From NCBI GenBank assembly GCA_030490835.1, contig CM059973.1, forward strand, positions 60,392,008-60,456,007: DNA of 64,000 nt. The letters are read 5' to 3'. Both the position numbers and the translations under genes were made by a program. Each line of letters opens with the position of its first letter. Positions within the stretch are counted from its first letter, which is position 1. Shown piece after piece: positions 23,701 through 35,289 of this stretch. The DNA comes from Annona cherimola. Lineage: Eukaryota > Streptophyta > Magnoliopsida > Magnoliales > Annonaceae. The notes beneath the pieces are model-generated. The model was not told the DNA's origin and did no database searches. It saw nothing but the letters and a program-made list of their open reading frames with translations.

Positions 23701-24700
23701 CTCTCTCTTAGGACAGCTCAATGTCAACTGGTTCGGATGCAGAAGCAACCTTCAGATCTGGATCTATTGCTACAGGGATTAGAGGTATGAGTTTTCCGTT
23801 AATGGCCTCAGTCCTCTCATTATCTCACGCCCGATTTCCTCTTCCTTTTCCTCAGATTTTCCTTTGCAAATCATTCCGCGAAGAGGATTGCCGTTATCGC
23901 TTCTGCCACTATTCCAGTAGGTAGGCGGCTATTTTATCTCCTTTTAATGGTGTTTTCATGGCTGCATTTACTGATCCGCTTCTACTATGTTGCTTGTTCT
24001 GCATTTACCATTGGCTTCTCATGAGGCAATTTTGGGATGTTGCAAGATCTTCCTCATGTTTATGGTTCTCCTTCCGAATATTCCAGCTATAACTCCCATA
24101 TTCTTTCTTCGATCGGCGCCGTTAAGCAAGAATGAGCTTCGAGTCGCACGGCTTGGAGTTAGGAGCCATATCCACCGTGATGGCTGAGGCGACTAGTGAC
24201 TATCGCACTTGGGTGAGCCAGCTTGTTGCGGGTATGCATCCTCGGGGTCTTGCCGCGAATGGTGCTTTTTCTACTGCGGAACTTTCCACGGGATCACGAC
24301 GGATATACCGGATATGCAAGCCTTGCATACATAGTTGTGAGCTTTGGCTTCTTTATGCTCTCACCAATACGATGCTTTGGCCGCCATAGGGGGGATGATT
24401 GATCGTGATGAAGCCATCTTGGAGCGCCTTAGCCAATTTGTGAATGCTAAGTGCTAGTGACAATGCCATATGTAGTCTTTTGCTTCTTTTCCTTTTTTTA
24501 TTGATGTTGGAGGAATGGGGCTAGTGGATTGTGTAGACTCTCCTTTCTTGTGTTCCCATGTGTATTACCCCCCTCTTTCTTTGGGATTCTTCTTTGGGCA
24601 ATAATGTACTTGAGAGGCCTTCCTCCTTTGGATTGTGATGTAATTTTGAGTGCCTTTGAATGAAACGGAATATTTTTCTTTGGCCATATCTTGATGTTTC
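20740..24700 (+). other. Possible antisense open reading frame (aORF) region of the Tat element
   Basis: Between gag and the 3' LTR the plus strand is unusually G+C-rich and open. It has several polypyrimidine-ag to exon-like to gt patterns, for example tttttttgcag at 21519. A plausible last exon runs MSFESHGLELGAISTVMAEA (24132 on) and, after a frame change near 24370, DALAAIGGMIDRDEAILERL ending NAKC and TAG at about 24456. A 3'-UTR-like stretch follows. Tat elements of other plants are known to carry extra reading frames antisense to gag-pol near the 3' LTR, and the position fits. No domain is recognised, so this is a hypothesis. Confidence 0.3.
23391..23764. repeat. Tandem duplication of about 190 bp within the Tat element
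   Basis: The unit beginning 'gtccggctc' and carrying ttgtctgtcttcttcccgga-like sequence occurs twice, at about 23391-23579 and 23581-23764. Both units contain gttgctg, cgcgattt and 'cttcttcccggat'. Confidence 0.75.
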
Positions 24701-25423
24701 TTTTCTTTGCTTTGATTCTGGATTTTATGAGCTCCAAGGGATCTGTTAGCTTGCGTAATCAGCGCCACCATTCTCTCTAACAAATCTCAATTTTGAATGT
24801 CAAGCCGTTGAATTGCATTCCTCATTGCATGCTTCATGGATCTTGCACCAAATCTTTCATTTCTGCTTTGAATGGACCAAGAGATGGTTCGGGTTCGGTT
24901 GCAGCTCGCCTCCTATATGTTCACAATCTATTTCTGAGTTCCCGACCCTTTGGTCATGTTAGGGAGTGTCTGTCGGGTTTCTGACAATTCATTTTGCGAA
25001 TCAGTGTTGTGGAACCCTGAAACTTTTTAGGTCGACGAAGCTTGTTTCCAGCAGCAGCAGTTCAGCAGTTGAGAATTGCCTCTGATTTCATAGATAGTGC
25101 AGAAAGGCGGTTTCTGGATGTCATCCCTGCTTCGTTTGTTGAATATGTAGCTATCATCTTGCTTTGTATTTTTTCTTTTCTTTAAAGGAGTATATAAATA
25201 TCTTTCTTCATGCAACTTTGTCTCCCGGGTCCCAAACTTTGTTTGATGTAGGATGTAACATGATATAAAAGTAATTTGTGTCCTTTTTCTTTAGAATTGC
25301 CTGCCCCCATGTTTCGGGATGATATAAATGTATTTTTCTCCACCTTTCGCCCTTCAGCCTTTATTTGTAATTTTTCCCTTGTAGCTTGAATTTAATGCTT
25401 CTCTGGCATGCGGCTTTGGTAGG

Positions 25424-27327
25424 CTACCCCCATGCTTCTCTGGCATGCCCCCAGCCTTTTTTTTGTGTGCTTTTTGCCCCTTGTGAAATATTGTCTTCAC
25501 TAGTTGTTGGCATTTTTCCTGCCAAGCTTGATGGAAAGACTGTCTGGTAGCCATTTTGAAATATCCCTTGTGGATGTGTTGACGAAGATGTATTTGTGAC
25601 TGTGGGTTGATTGATGACGGTTGTGTGCCCTGCGCATTTTGCAGCTTCCGGGGTTGACCTTGTTGGCTGTTTGACTTTGTCGACATTGCCCGTGTTAATG
25701 ATGGTTTGTTGAGGTTTTTTAGATGCCTCTGCTTGATTGTTTGTGTGAGGGATAAATTTATTTGTGACTTGTAGATAGTTTATTCCATTTGGCTTTTCTT
25801 GTGTAGGAATTCCTTGAAATTTGGGCTCTTTGGCTAGTGCTTCCTTTTCTGAGGCACTTGCCTTCTTTGTCGATAAGACTAATATTTCACCTTCTGTGAC
25901 CGGGCCTGGTTGTGTAGATGATAATGACAATGACTGCTTTAGATGGATGCTAACATTAGAGATGTGAGGGGCTTTGAGGTTCTCTTCTGCATTTTTAGAC
26001 TTCGGGCATGTTAGCTGGATGACTAGAATGAAGACATTTTCTGGGGACAAGTGAGGTAAAGTTGGTTGACTTGCTATCTTGGGCAGAGTTCCCGAGTTTG
26101 TAGGAGAAGTATTGGAGGATGTTCTTTGAACAATAGAGGATTTATGCAAAATAGGATTCTCTTGTATAGACTTGACAGGTTTTTCCAATAAAATAATAGG
26201 CTCGACACATTTTCTTTGAAGCACAACAGAGTTGGCATTTCGGCCTTGTAAAATGACAGGAGCATTATGGGGTTAGACTTTTGTTATGAAAATAGAAGGG
26301 TCAAAGGTTTTGGCATTACCCTTGACAAAATTGACTTCCATGTCGATGTCCGCTATTTGAGATGTCTGGCTTGCTTGTTCGAGATAAAAAGCATTCCCTT
26401 GTTGTGGCCATGGGGAGATGGTGTCATGTCTGATTCCAGCCTCTACTTGGTCCCCGACTTGAAAGAGTTGAGTGAAGTTGACATAAGGGTGAGAGATGAG
26501 GTATCCTGAGATGCTCGGGTGAGCAGAGTTGATGATGATAGAGATTTGCTCATCCAAAGGCAACGGGCTTTTCATCTTTGCCGCCAATGCACGTCATCTA
26601 ACCACGTACTCTGAGAATGTTTCATCCCCTTTTTGCTTTAGTGCTTCCAGATCGGCCCTTTTGGGAGCCATGTTTAGCTTGTATGAGAAGCGGTCCATGA
26701 AGGCTAAAGAAAGTTGTTCCCACGTTTTAATCAACCGGCAATCAAGTATGTATATCACTCCAGTGCGTCCTTCTTTAAGCTATGTTGGAATAGTCTTATC
26801 AAGACTTCTTCGCTCTTCACCAAGGGGTATAGGATGCCGCAAAAGGCTTTGAGATGAGCCCTTGGGCATGAGTTTCCTTCATATGCGGGTAGAGCCGGTA
26901 TCTCGAACTTCTCGGGTAGCTTGGTGTCGGGGAACGGGCATAGATCTTCTATTTTGGCCGAGGGTAGGCCCTTCCCTTGATGTTGTTGGATTCGCTCCTC
27001 CATTTCTTTCAGTTAGCTCTGGAGTTGGTTCTTGAGGTCTTGAATTTCATTGCGGCTTTGTTCTAAGACCATCTCCTCTTCTTTATAGTGATAATTTCTT
27101 GATTTATGGGAAGATTGTTGAGGTCCTCCGTCTTGTTCCATGTTCGGATTTTGACAACAGAATGATGGTGTAGTCGTATTCTGGCCGCCTATTAGAGGTG
27201 GTCCCATGTTTGACAGGACCTCCTCTAATTTCTACATCCTCTTGTCCATTGCCGCCATGTAGGCTTCGATGGACTGCTTGAACTGGTGATCCCGATCTTC
27301 ATGGTGTGAGGATTGCTCGGACTCCAT
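25424..27327 (-). pseudogene. Gag of the Tat-type Gypsy element
   Basis: A minus-strand frame opens at 27327 with MESEQSSHHEDRDHQF. It continues through a TAG (27232), then a TAA before KEMEERIQQHQGK. The core follows: KIEDLCPFPDTKLPEKFEIP, CPRAHLKAFCGILYPL, SEEVLIRLFQHSL (up to 26755), and after a shift LIKTWEQLSLAFMDRFSYKL, ETFSEYVV and KMKSPLPLDEQISIIINSAH (26587-26273). A Lys/Pro/Thr-rich tail occupies 26224-25424 in another frame. Gag forms the cytoplasmic retroelement particle. At least three stops and two frameshifts inactivate it. Confidence 0.8.
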
Positions 27328-27574
27328 CCTAGCTGCTCTCGATCTGGTAACTAAGGGGCTTCAATCCACGGTTGACTTGTTTTGCCTTCGAGTTATGGTG
27401 AAGAACCTGAGTAATCAATGAAAATGGTTAGCACTTATAAGCAGATAATAAGAAGATCAACCTTTGGATGGATGCTTGCAAATATGGGTCCTTTTGTATT
27501 TTTTGCAGATTTTGTTTGTTTTAAGTTCCACGCGTGAAAAATGTTCGGGATTCACGGGTTCTGTTTGCCTGAGG

Positions 27575-27725
27575 CGCTTCTGGAAAGTGACCAGTTCACT
27601 TGAAGCATTTCTGGAAAAGTGACCAGTTCTCTTGAAGCATTTTTGAAGGAGTGACCAGTTCGCTTGAAGAGTTTCTAGAGGAGTAACTAGTTCGCTTGAA
27701 GCGTTTCTGGAAGTGTGACCAGAAA
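27575..27725. repeat. Five tandem repeats of about 30 bp in the Tat 5' leader
   Basis: Imperfect copies of a unit reading ttctggaaagtgaccagttc then acttgaagca follow one another, between the primer site and gag. Confidence 0.8.
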
Positions 27726-28065
27726 ACTCCCCGGTTGTGGAAAAGACATGATTTTTATGCCGGGTTTTTCTTATCGTTAATTGATTTTAGATTTGCCGGA
27801 GGTCCTTCCTTTAGGTTCGTTTTATGTGCCTGGACAGTTACGAGCCGATGTTCAATGGTTCTCTCCCTTTACGTGTCCTTTTCAGTTCATGAGTTGAACG
27901 CCTCTGGACCTGAAAACTTGTCAGGTTTCTGCGTGTCCATTTTAGAAACGCTAGAAACTCGCTGCCAGAAGACGGGAAAGCTTCTGGAACTCGCTGTTCA
28001 GAGAAGAAGAAGCTCCGATCATCAGATTTCTATCCCCCTGTGCCCGATGTAGACCAGCAACGCCG

Positions 28066-28083
28066 TCCCCAGCGTAGTCGCCA
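28066..28083 (-). promoter_or_regulatory. Primer-binding site of the Tat element
   Basis: The minus strand reads TGGCGACTACGCTGGGGA three bases beyond the LTR end. It resembles the TGGCGACTCCGCTGGGGA primer sites of Tat/Ogre elements. Confidence 0.75.
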
Positions 28084-28086
28084 AGC

Positions 28087-29259
28087 TGTAGCACCCGCCG
28101 TGAGCGCTACGATGGGCTCGGAATGGTTTTTCCATGCCTTGGAAATTTGAGCCGTGCCGGATGGGTTTGAGCTAGTCTTTCAACGCCTCCAAGCAGCAGC
28201 GTGGGCTCAGTTTCCCTGCATTCACATGGAGTAAAACACGTTAGGATTTACAGTTTTTAGATAGTTTGGCATATGGACGTTTTCTCGTGGATTCGGCAGC
28301 ATAACGGATAAGACGGGGCTTTTCCGTACACTTATCAAGTCACAAATTCGGCAGCATAACGACAGCGTATTATGCTGGAATTCGTGGACCCGTGTGCGCC
28401 CGCTTCGTCGGAGTGTTAACTTAAACAAGTGCACAAAAATAAAAAAAATGGAGTCGCCACTGATCTTTAAAGGGAGATCAGCCCCTGTTTTTAATGAAAT
28501 AAGGCACTAATCGTACAGAGTTCGGGTACTGGCGTTCAGATTGAAGCAAATATGGCAAAATCTGCCAACTCGAGGCGGTTTACACGGACGTAAAAAAGGG
28601 AAAATGAAAGATTTGAGAGAATGGGGGATAACGGAAAGGGGAAAGTGGGAGAGAGGCTTGGAGCTTGAGGAGCGGGAAAACCGGGATGTCGGGACTTTGC
28701 TGCAGACTCCCGTCCTCCCCTTTGGGATGCCTCTCCAAGCGTGTGGCTTGAGGAGGGAGGCACCTCCTTTTATAGGTGAGAGCATGGGCTTTGGGGCCAC
28801 TTGAGTTTGTTCGACTTGGTCCATGGGCTTGAGTTTTGTGGACTTCTTCCATAGTGAGCTGGAACTTGGTGGGCTAGAGCTTGGCTAAGCCCGTTGTTTT
28901 GGGTGGGCCGTTGTGGAGGCCTGATGGGTTGTTGTAGATAAGCCTGCTGAGGCTTGGTGGGCTGGATCTGCTGGGCTGCATTGTAGAGCCCATTCGGTGG
29001 CCTGTAGGAGCTTTGCTCTTATGGGCTAGGTCTGGTTGTTGAAAAGCCTGCTTTTGAAGCTTGTTGGAGCTTTGCTCCCGTGGGCCAAGTTGAACAGGCC
29101 CGTTTGCTAGAGTCTAGCTTGGTTTTGCTTGAATCCACTTTAGTTTGCTTTGGAGTGGGCCATGGATTTTAAGCCCATTGGTGATTGCTCTTGAGTTGTT
29201 TGTCTTTGTTGGGCTTGGATCTGGTTCTCATCTTTGGGCTCAAGGGTGGGGTGTTAACA
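28087..29259 (-). repeat. 5' LTR of the Tat element
   Basis: This 1173-bp repeat differs from its partner by about 48 bp inserted near 28935-28985 ('ataagcctgctgaggcttgg' region). Confidence 0.9.
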
Positions 29260-29264
29260 CATAC

Positions 29265-30369
29265 ATATTAGAATGTAGTAATACTTTATAAAATCATTTG
29301 TCCACGTAGTAGAGGTATTTAAATAGTTTAGATGTTGAAAATATTACTTTAAAATTAATATTTTAGCATTAAATTATTTTATTATATTGATTTTATAGAT
29401 TTGTAGATGGGACCCATATAAAGTGATAGTAGATAAGTGAAAGATTTTCCATAGTAATATAAATAATGCTAAATAAAATAGAAGAAATAGATTTTTATCA
29501 ACCATCTGGATATTAAAAATGAAGAAGGTTACATAGAAGCATCCCCATTTAGTATGTATATATATACCTAATTATATACAATGTATGTTTTATATATCAT
29601 CATCATCATTATAAGTCATGTCTCACCTAGCATGGATTCTGTTGCGCCATTCTTGGTGATTTAAGATATGTTTTATATATTCTTAACTTATAATATTTAT
29701 AACTCTTCTCTCAAAAAAATATTTGTAACTCAAAAAAAACTTATACTATTTATTTTTATTTTTATTTTATTTATTATTTATTATTTTTTCATAAATATGT
29801 TTTTTAAGTGTATTTAATCAATAAATAAACTTCATACTTTTTATATTTATTTTTTATCTTTGAAAATCATTAATATTAGGAGCATATAAGTTAGTTTTCA
29901 TCGCCATATTGGTCACGACAAAGGCCCATGTATATGAGGTCGTGTATTTGATCCCATGTGGATCAAAAAATTATGCTGAGAGCGTTGTCTACGGTGAGAA
30001 TAAGACGAGAGCTTGTTGTTTCTCCTAAAGATAAATATGAACTTATTATCTCATAGATAAATAAGCTTGATTGTGATATCACTCAAAATGGACCCTACAT
30101 AATCATAAAATTATAATATACTCTACCTTTTATACTTAAAATTATTTATTTTATTAGCATATTAATTTTTACCTAAATTAAATATGCATCTGAGCCCCAT
30201 TTGAAAATAGCAAAAAATCAACCTCAGAAAATAATTTGACATAAATAAAAAATTTGAAGTTATTTTTCAATATGTAAATTATCTAAGCTGTAATAAAAAT
30301 TGTGTTTAATATTAATACATTTAAATGAATGTAGACACTATTTTGAGCTAATACATATACAGGACCATA

Positions 30370-30373
<4 letters not shown>
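29265..30373. repeat. 3' flank of unit 2 resumed after the Tat element
   Basis: Joining 19362 to 29265 restores 'cattcacatac' to atattagaatgtagtaatac, matching 56510-56550. The match to 56725 continues to about 29480. From 30083 the sequence matches 9610 onward. No gene is visible. Confidence 0.7.
29880..30085 (+). mobile_element. Putative tRNA-derived SINE fragment
   Basis: A B-box-like tgtatttgatcccatg is followed by gagagcgttgtctacggtg and atctcatagataaataagct. That arrangement recurs at 32385-32600. The A box is weak and no target duplication was identified. Confidence 0.35.

Positions 30374-30413
<40 letters not shown>
30374..30413. repeat. (TA)n microsatellite
   Basis: About twenty TA units abut the left end of foldback element 2. 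The duplicated empty site at 9945-9970 has only a short atatat, so the tract expanded at this locus. Confidence 0.9.
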
Positions 30414-30414
<1 letters not shown>

Positions 30415-30826
30415 AGGGATGATTTTTTCAGGCCGGCCGCACGGCACTGCTCCGTGCGTCCGGCCTGAAAACCAATTTTTTTTTATTTTTTTTTTGATTT
30501 TTTTTCATGGGTAAGTAAATCTAGGTGTATTAAATCTATAAAACAAGTTTTACCATTTTTGGATGTTTTTAAGTATTTTTTTTATTTTTAAACACGGTGG
30601 CAGTTTCGTAATTTTGGGATTTCAGAAAATTACGAAAATGCCACTGTGTTTAAAAATCCAAAAAAAATACTTAAAAACATCCAAAAATGGTAAAACTTGT
30701 TTTATAGATTTAATACACCTAGATTTACTTACCCATGAAAAAAATAAAAAAAAAATAAAAAAATAGGTTTTTAGGCCGGACGCACGGAGCTGCTCCGTGC
30801 GGCCGGCCTAAAAGGATCATCATCCT
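30414..30826. mobile_element. Foldback element 2 of the shared-core family
   Basis: It is flanked by a perfect 8-bp duplication, atatataa (30406-30413, 30827-30834). The ends gagggatgattttttcaggc and ctaaaaggatcatcatcct pair. Just inside each end is a CpG-rich near-palindrome, on the right ggccggacgcacggag then ctgctccgtgcggccggcc. The core arms carry aggtgtattaaatctata and caagttttaccatttttgg with inverted partners at 30680-30725. Confidence 0.9.
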
Positions 30827-31106
30827 ATATATAATACTCTTATGTGTTTGTAAGTACTCTTAAAGAATATTGTTACGCACCACTTTTTCAATCACAAAAT
30901 AAAATTCTTTAGCTTTTTGAAGAAATTGGGAGCTACTTGCAAACCATCTATGCCTCTCTTTGCACGAATCGAAATAATCTTATTAGTTAATTTATTAATC
31001 AATTTAAATTAATTTAATAATTTTTTTATTAATATATTTTTAATTTATCTAGTAGTTAATTTATTTATTTATAACTTTTTTAATTAATTAATTTACCATT
31101 TATTTA

Positions 31107-31380
31107 GGGCATGTTTGTCAAACCAAAAACTTCTTAATTAAATACTTTTCACTCTACACATTTATCATATTTTTAAATCATTTTTACATATCTTCCTATA
31201 CAAATATCCTACATTTCAATCATTTCTACACAACTACCCATACAACTAAATTATCTATTTTAACTTTATTCTCTTTACTCTTCACTATCTTCTATCATAT
31301 CACATCATTTTTTCTCCAAATTTAAAAACTTATACAAAAAAAATTTCATCCAAAAATCTTATCACTTCCTAAACACACCC
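31107..31380 (+). mobile_element. Tourist-like MITE (copy 3)
   Basis: Inverted ends gggcatgtttg and taaacacaccc are flanked by tta on both sides (31104-31106, 31381-31383), the target typical of PIF/Harbinger elements. It is the duplicated counterpart of 10215-10472. Confidence 0.85.
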
Positions 31381-31844
31381 TTATTATTTTTTCAATTTAT
31401 TACTTTATTTATTATTTTATTAGTTTATTAATGAATTTATTTATTAATATATTTATTATTTTAGTTAATTAATCAATTAATAATTATTTTATTTATCAAT
31501 TTAAAATTTAATAGTTTATCAATTTATTTATTTATTTATTAACTCATTAAATTAAGAAATTAGTTTTCAATTCATGCAAGAGAGCTTAAATGTTTTAGGA
31601 TTTCGTTTACCATTAACGTATGGCTGTACTCTCTCTTTGAGAAAGAGCATCTCTCTCTACACATATATCAGCCTCTGATGTGCGATACTTTGTGAAATGG
31701 AAGTTGGACTCTTTCTCTTTTCTATTTGTATTTTTTTTTTTTTGATTTCTTAATATTTGTTATGATCTTCTCTAGCCCATAAGATATTCTATAAACACTT
31801 CTCAAACAGTTCAATAGACATCTACAAATTTCTGAAATTTTTAC

Positions 31845-32010
31845 TAAACTATTACTGCCACCTAAACCTATGGTGGACGCTCTCACATGTAGGGAGAAGA
31901 CGCCAGCCACTATTTTCCTGTTGCCAGCCATATTCGAACCCGCCACGGCACTGTGGTCGATCGATTGTAAAAGGCGTGATTGTAATACGATGGTTGAGAA
32001 GACAAAGTTT
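31845..32010 (-). mobile_element. Putative SINE fragment (minus strand)
   Basis: The minus strand carries GGCGGGTTCGAATATGGC, close to a tRNA B box, followed by ggcgtcttctccctacatgt-like sequence. An A box is not convincing. It is absent from the partner duplication. Confidence 0.3.
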
Positions 32011-32078
32011 GGCTCAATCACGCCCAAAAAGAGGAGTATTACGAGATTTTAAAAAGCACATATGTGGAATACATTTTT

Positions 32079-32344
32079 GGTGTGATTGGGAATTGATAGA
32101 ACTTTTGATGAAAAATTATAAAGAGTAAAGTTGTAAAATGATGTGATATGATAGAGATAATAATGAAGAATAACTAGGATAAAGTTGAAATAAATAGGTT
32201 AGTTGTGTAGAAATGATTGAAAAGTATGGTAGTTGTATAAAAAATGTGAAAAAATGATTAAAAAATAGGGTAGTTGTGGAGAGTGAAAAGTTTTAGATTG
32301 AAAAGTTTTAACTTGATAACTTTTACTTATTACCAAATATACCC
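32079..32344 (-). mobile_element. Tourist-like MITE (copy 4)
   Basis: On the minus strand it begins gggtatatttggtaa and ends cccaatcacacc, with the interior order of the other copies. It is flanked by ttt on each side. The partner duplication lacks it. Confidence 0.8.
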
Positions 32345-32384
32345 TTTGTTTGAAATTATAGTCAATTTTTCAAAATAATGAAAA

Positions 32385-32600
32385 TTTCGCCAGCCCGCCG
32401 CCTGCTGGTCCCGCCACAGCTGTTTTGAAGAGGGACGGCGTTCGAATCCCGCTGGCATCATGCAGCGTTCCGGCATGTATTTGTCCCCAAATTTGATAGA
32501 TTAGGGGAGGAGCTTTGTCTACCGTAAAGATTCATAGGAGTTTATTATATCCTAAGATGAATGAGCTTGAGTGTAATATTAGACGTTACTAAATAGTTGT
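32385..32600 (+). mobile_element. Putative tRNA-derived SINE
   Basis: 'gacggcgttcgaatcccgct' (about 32446) contains a good pol III B box. It is followed by ttgtctaccgtaaagattc and 'tcctaagatgaatgagcttg', shared with 11035-11145 and 30000-30080. The upstream 'cgccagcccgccgcctgctgg' could hold a degenerate A box. Confidence 0.4.
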
Positions 32601-33354
32601 AATATTCCTCACAATATGTCTACATGTCGGACTAAAATTTTTTTGTATTTTAAAATTAATTTTTACATTTTTATAATTTTACTTATTAGTCAGGGCATTG
32701 TTGTCATTTCTTACTTTTCTTTTTATTTTGAAACGGAAGTGTTACGGAGCATCCGCCTGCAATTTCAAGCATACTGGATGCAATTCATGCAATTTTTGAA
32801 AAACACGTGATACGCTTGTGAGTTGCGCCCAAACAATGTAAGTATGGATTCAAAATTCCCATTTTCCTAACGATGTGCATTTACGTGCAGATCAATTGTA
32901 GAATATTCATGACCAACCACCCAGCTGGACACTACAGAAAACTAACAATAAACTCAATATGCAAATAAGGAAACTCACGAAAATAAAGCACTCAAATCAT
33001 TGTAAATGTATAATTGTTCACCATAATAGTTGGAATGCAAATCGTCACCTTTGTTGAGTTCATATAGAGAGAATTTTTCATGTGCAGATGCATTGCACTA
33101 TAATTATGTTGTAGTCCGCTATAAAATGAGCTCTACATATATTCAAAATGTAATAATGCATTATATAATCATTAATCTATATAAAAATATCATAATTTAG
33201 ATGGTTTAGATGTTGAAAATACGACTTTAAAATTTATATGTGTTATGTACCATTTTAAGATATGACCTATACACATGTTTTATTTAGATGAAAATTGATA
33301 TGTTATTAAAGTAAATAATTCTAAATATAATAGGTGGGGTAGATGCTAATTTCG

Positions 33355-33565
33355 AGTGTATTTGGGAAGTAATAAAATTTTAAGATGTAAGGTTTTTTGT
33401 GTAAAAATTTTTAAAATGGGAGAAAGTGACCTGATATAATAAAAGTAATGATGATAAATAAAGATAATAAAATTAAAAGAGATAGGTAGTTGAATAAGTA
33501 AAAATGATTAAAAAGTAAGATCATTGTACAGAAAAATATAAATAATTATGGTAAAATCTTACTGC
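33355..33565 (-). mobile_element. Degenerate Tourist-like MITE
   Basis: gtgtatttgggaagtaataa followed by aataatgatgataaataaag, tagttgaataag and aaaatgattaaaaagta keeps the block order of the MITE family in reverse, with eroded ends. Confidence 0.5.
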
Positions 33566-33597
33566 ACTTGAATATTTTCTATAAATATATAATCTAT

Positions 33598-35185
33598 CTA
33601 TAGCATCCAAGACCAAAAAAATGATCCTAAGCTCGTGAGTTGTGGGTCTCACATTGTGATATTATCCGCTCCCAACTCAGCTACACAGTTTTTAAAATGC
33701 ATCATGTTGTTAGTCTCGAGTTTATAGCAAAACCTAAGATGGGAGGGGTGAATTAGGTTTTTTAAAAATTCTTTAGTAGTTTAAAACTTAAACCCTTGTG
33801 AGTTTATCCTCCATGATGAAATGTGCTAGGAAATAAAATGAGAAGGTGCGAATATAATATAAAATGAAAGCAATCAAACCACACAAGAGACAAAATATAT
33901 AGTAGTTCGGATAACTTTTCCTACTTCGCTCTTCCAAGCACACACCCCTTAGGTCTTGGGTTCCATTATTGTATATCTAATATAATTTGAAGCACTCGTT
34001 CTCTTCTAGATTTTAGCTCTAAGGGGCATATGCGATAATCACTTGCTGGTGAGACCAACTCCAATCAACAAAGTTTAATCCGTTGGTGAGATAAACTTAA
34101 ATCAATCAAGCAAAAGTAGTTAGTGAAACAAATTAAAGTCAATCCCTCACTTTGTTTCTTCTTGAATTCAATCTCCAACAACAATTGAAGGCAACAACCC
34201 AAATTAAAATAGTCAAAAGAAAATTTATAATTTACAACGTGTAATTAATCTGCGTCGGAAGCTCCTTGTTATGTAAAGAAGATAATCTTGTAAGTTCACT
34301 TGAAGTAGTAGCACTTGAAGCTTCAATATTTGTTCAAATGATATTAATACTCTTGAATATTGGAAGGTGTAAGCTCATCTTATGTTTTCTAACTCTCTTT
34401 ACGTTCATACTTCAATGATATTTATAGAGGAGAAGATCTAGACGTTAGAATAGTAATTGGCGTGCGTTTAATGATCTAACGTTCAAATTTTCAACCATTA
34501 TAACTTGATGTAACAAGAAAGTTAAGTCGACTTGAGTTGCGACTTCACTTTGGCTAGAACTTGTTGTCCACTTTTTGTCTTCGAAGTTGCGGGTGAAGTC
34601 GACTTGGGCGGAGACCTCACTCAAGTCACAAGTGAAGTCAACTTGGCCTGAGACTTCACTTTGCTGTCTTTTCAAAGTTGTAGGCGAAGTCGACTTAGGC
34701 TGAGACTTCACCTGTGGCCAAGCCAGTCAATAGAAATATGCAACCCCTCAATCGACTTGGCTATGGAACTTCACCTGAGTCATAATCTGAGTCGACTTAA
34801 GTTTGCAACTTGACCTGTCTGCACTTTGAAACTTTGCTCATTTCATTTTTATACATATAATTAAAGTTATAATATCGAAATACACTTACATATATTTAGT
34901 CCTTACCGCTTTGTCCTTAAATAATAACTCAACTCAACTCAGGGCCTTAACCCCACATCTACTGGAGGGGGACTACTTTGATACCATTTGTAATGCCTAA
35001 GTCTAGAAAAATTATCCTCGGCTCATGTGTTGTGGGTCTCACAGTGGAAATTGTCCACTCTAGCTTCGCAAGTCCACCGCACGATTTTTAAAATGCATTA
35101 TACCATGTTTCAAGCTTATACCCATTTATAAACCTCCATAACTCTATCACCTTTTCAATATAAGATTCAATTATGGGCTATTACG
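33598..35185 (-). mobile_element. TRIM-family element, minus strand, interrupted by a larger LTR
   Basis: The right LTR (34989-35185) and part of the left LTR (33598-33707) share gagttgtgggtctcaca/gtgttgtgggtctcacag and tttttaaaatgcat. On the minus strand the primer site TGGTATCAAAGTAG (34973-34986) follows the right LTR, then ccccctccagtagatgtgg, which also follows the primer site of the TRIM at 38391. Alignment of the LTRs with that TRIM (AGCCCA..., TTTATAA.TGGGT, ATTTTAAA..CGTGC) shows they are one family. No coding capacity. Confidence 0.75.
33708..34890 (-). mobile_element. Truncated LTR of a SIRE-like retroelement, nested in the TRIM
   Basis: It begins tgttagtctcgagtttatag and has 'gggaggggtgaattagg', the reverse complement of the end of 49297-50957 (cacccctcccctcttggg... 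gggactaaca). It also shares the cccc.tagagctxxaatct block and repeated gtcgac/aagtcga motifs. The tgttggaattc end is missing, and part of the host TRIM LTR was lost with it. Confidence 0.65.
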
Positions 35186-35289
35186 TTATTTGGTACTACC
35201 AACTGAACTATAAGTTATGGTACGGTTGACTCAAAATGAGCTACACGTACATTTAAATGTATTAATACTTTATACTATATTTTAATTAA

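Larger units (their letters stand above)
19363..29259 (-). mobile_element. Tat-type Gypsy retrotransposon, minus strand, gag-only (non-autonomous)
   Basis: LTRs at 19363-20485 and 28087-29259 end in TG/TA...CA and are flanked by the perfect 5-bp duplication catac (19358-19362, 29260-29264). A Tat-type primer site and a G-rich polypurine tract (20486-20501) both place it on the minus strand. Gag remnants lie at 25424-27327. No protease, reverse transcriptase or integrase motifs were found between gag and the 3' LTR. That 5-kb stretch instead has a coding-like bias on the plus strand. By eye the LTRs are roughly 90% identical, so the insertion is not recent. It sits in the 3' flank of gene copy C. 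Confidence 0.9.
30827..33040. repeat. Segmental duplication, copy 2 (partner 9600-11558)
   Basis: Collinear with 9970-11558, including the shared MITE, 'gaagaaattgggagctactt' and attgtagaatattcatgacc. Additional material at 31840-32600 (SINE-like sequences and a second MITE) is absent from the partner. No gene is evident. Confidence 0.8.
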
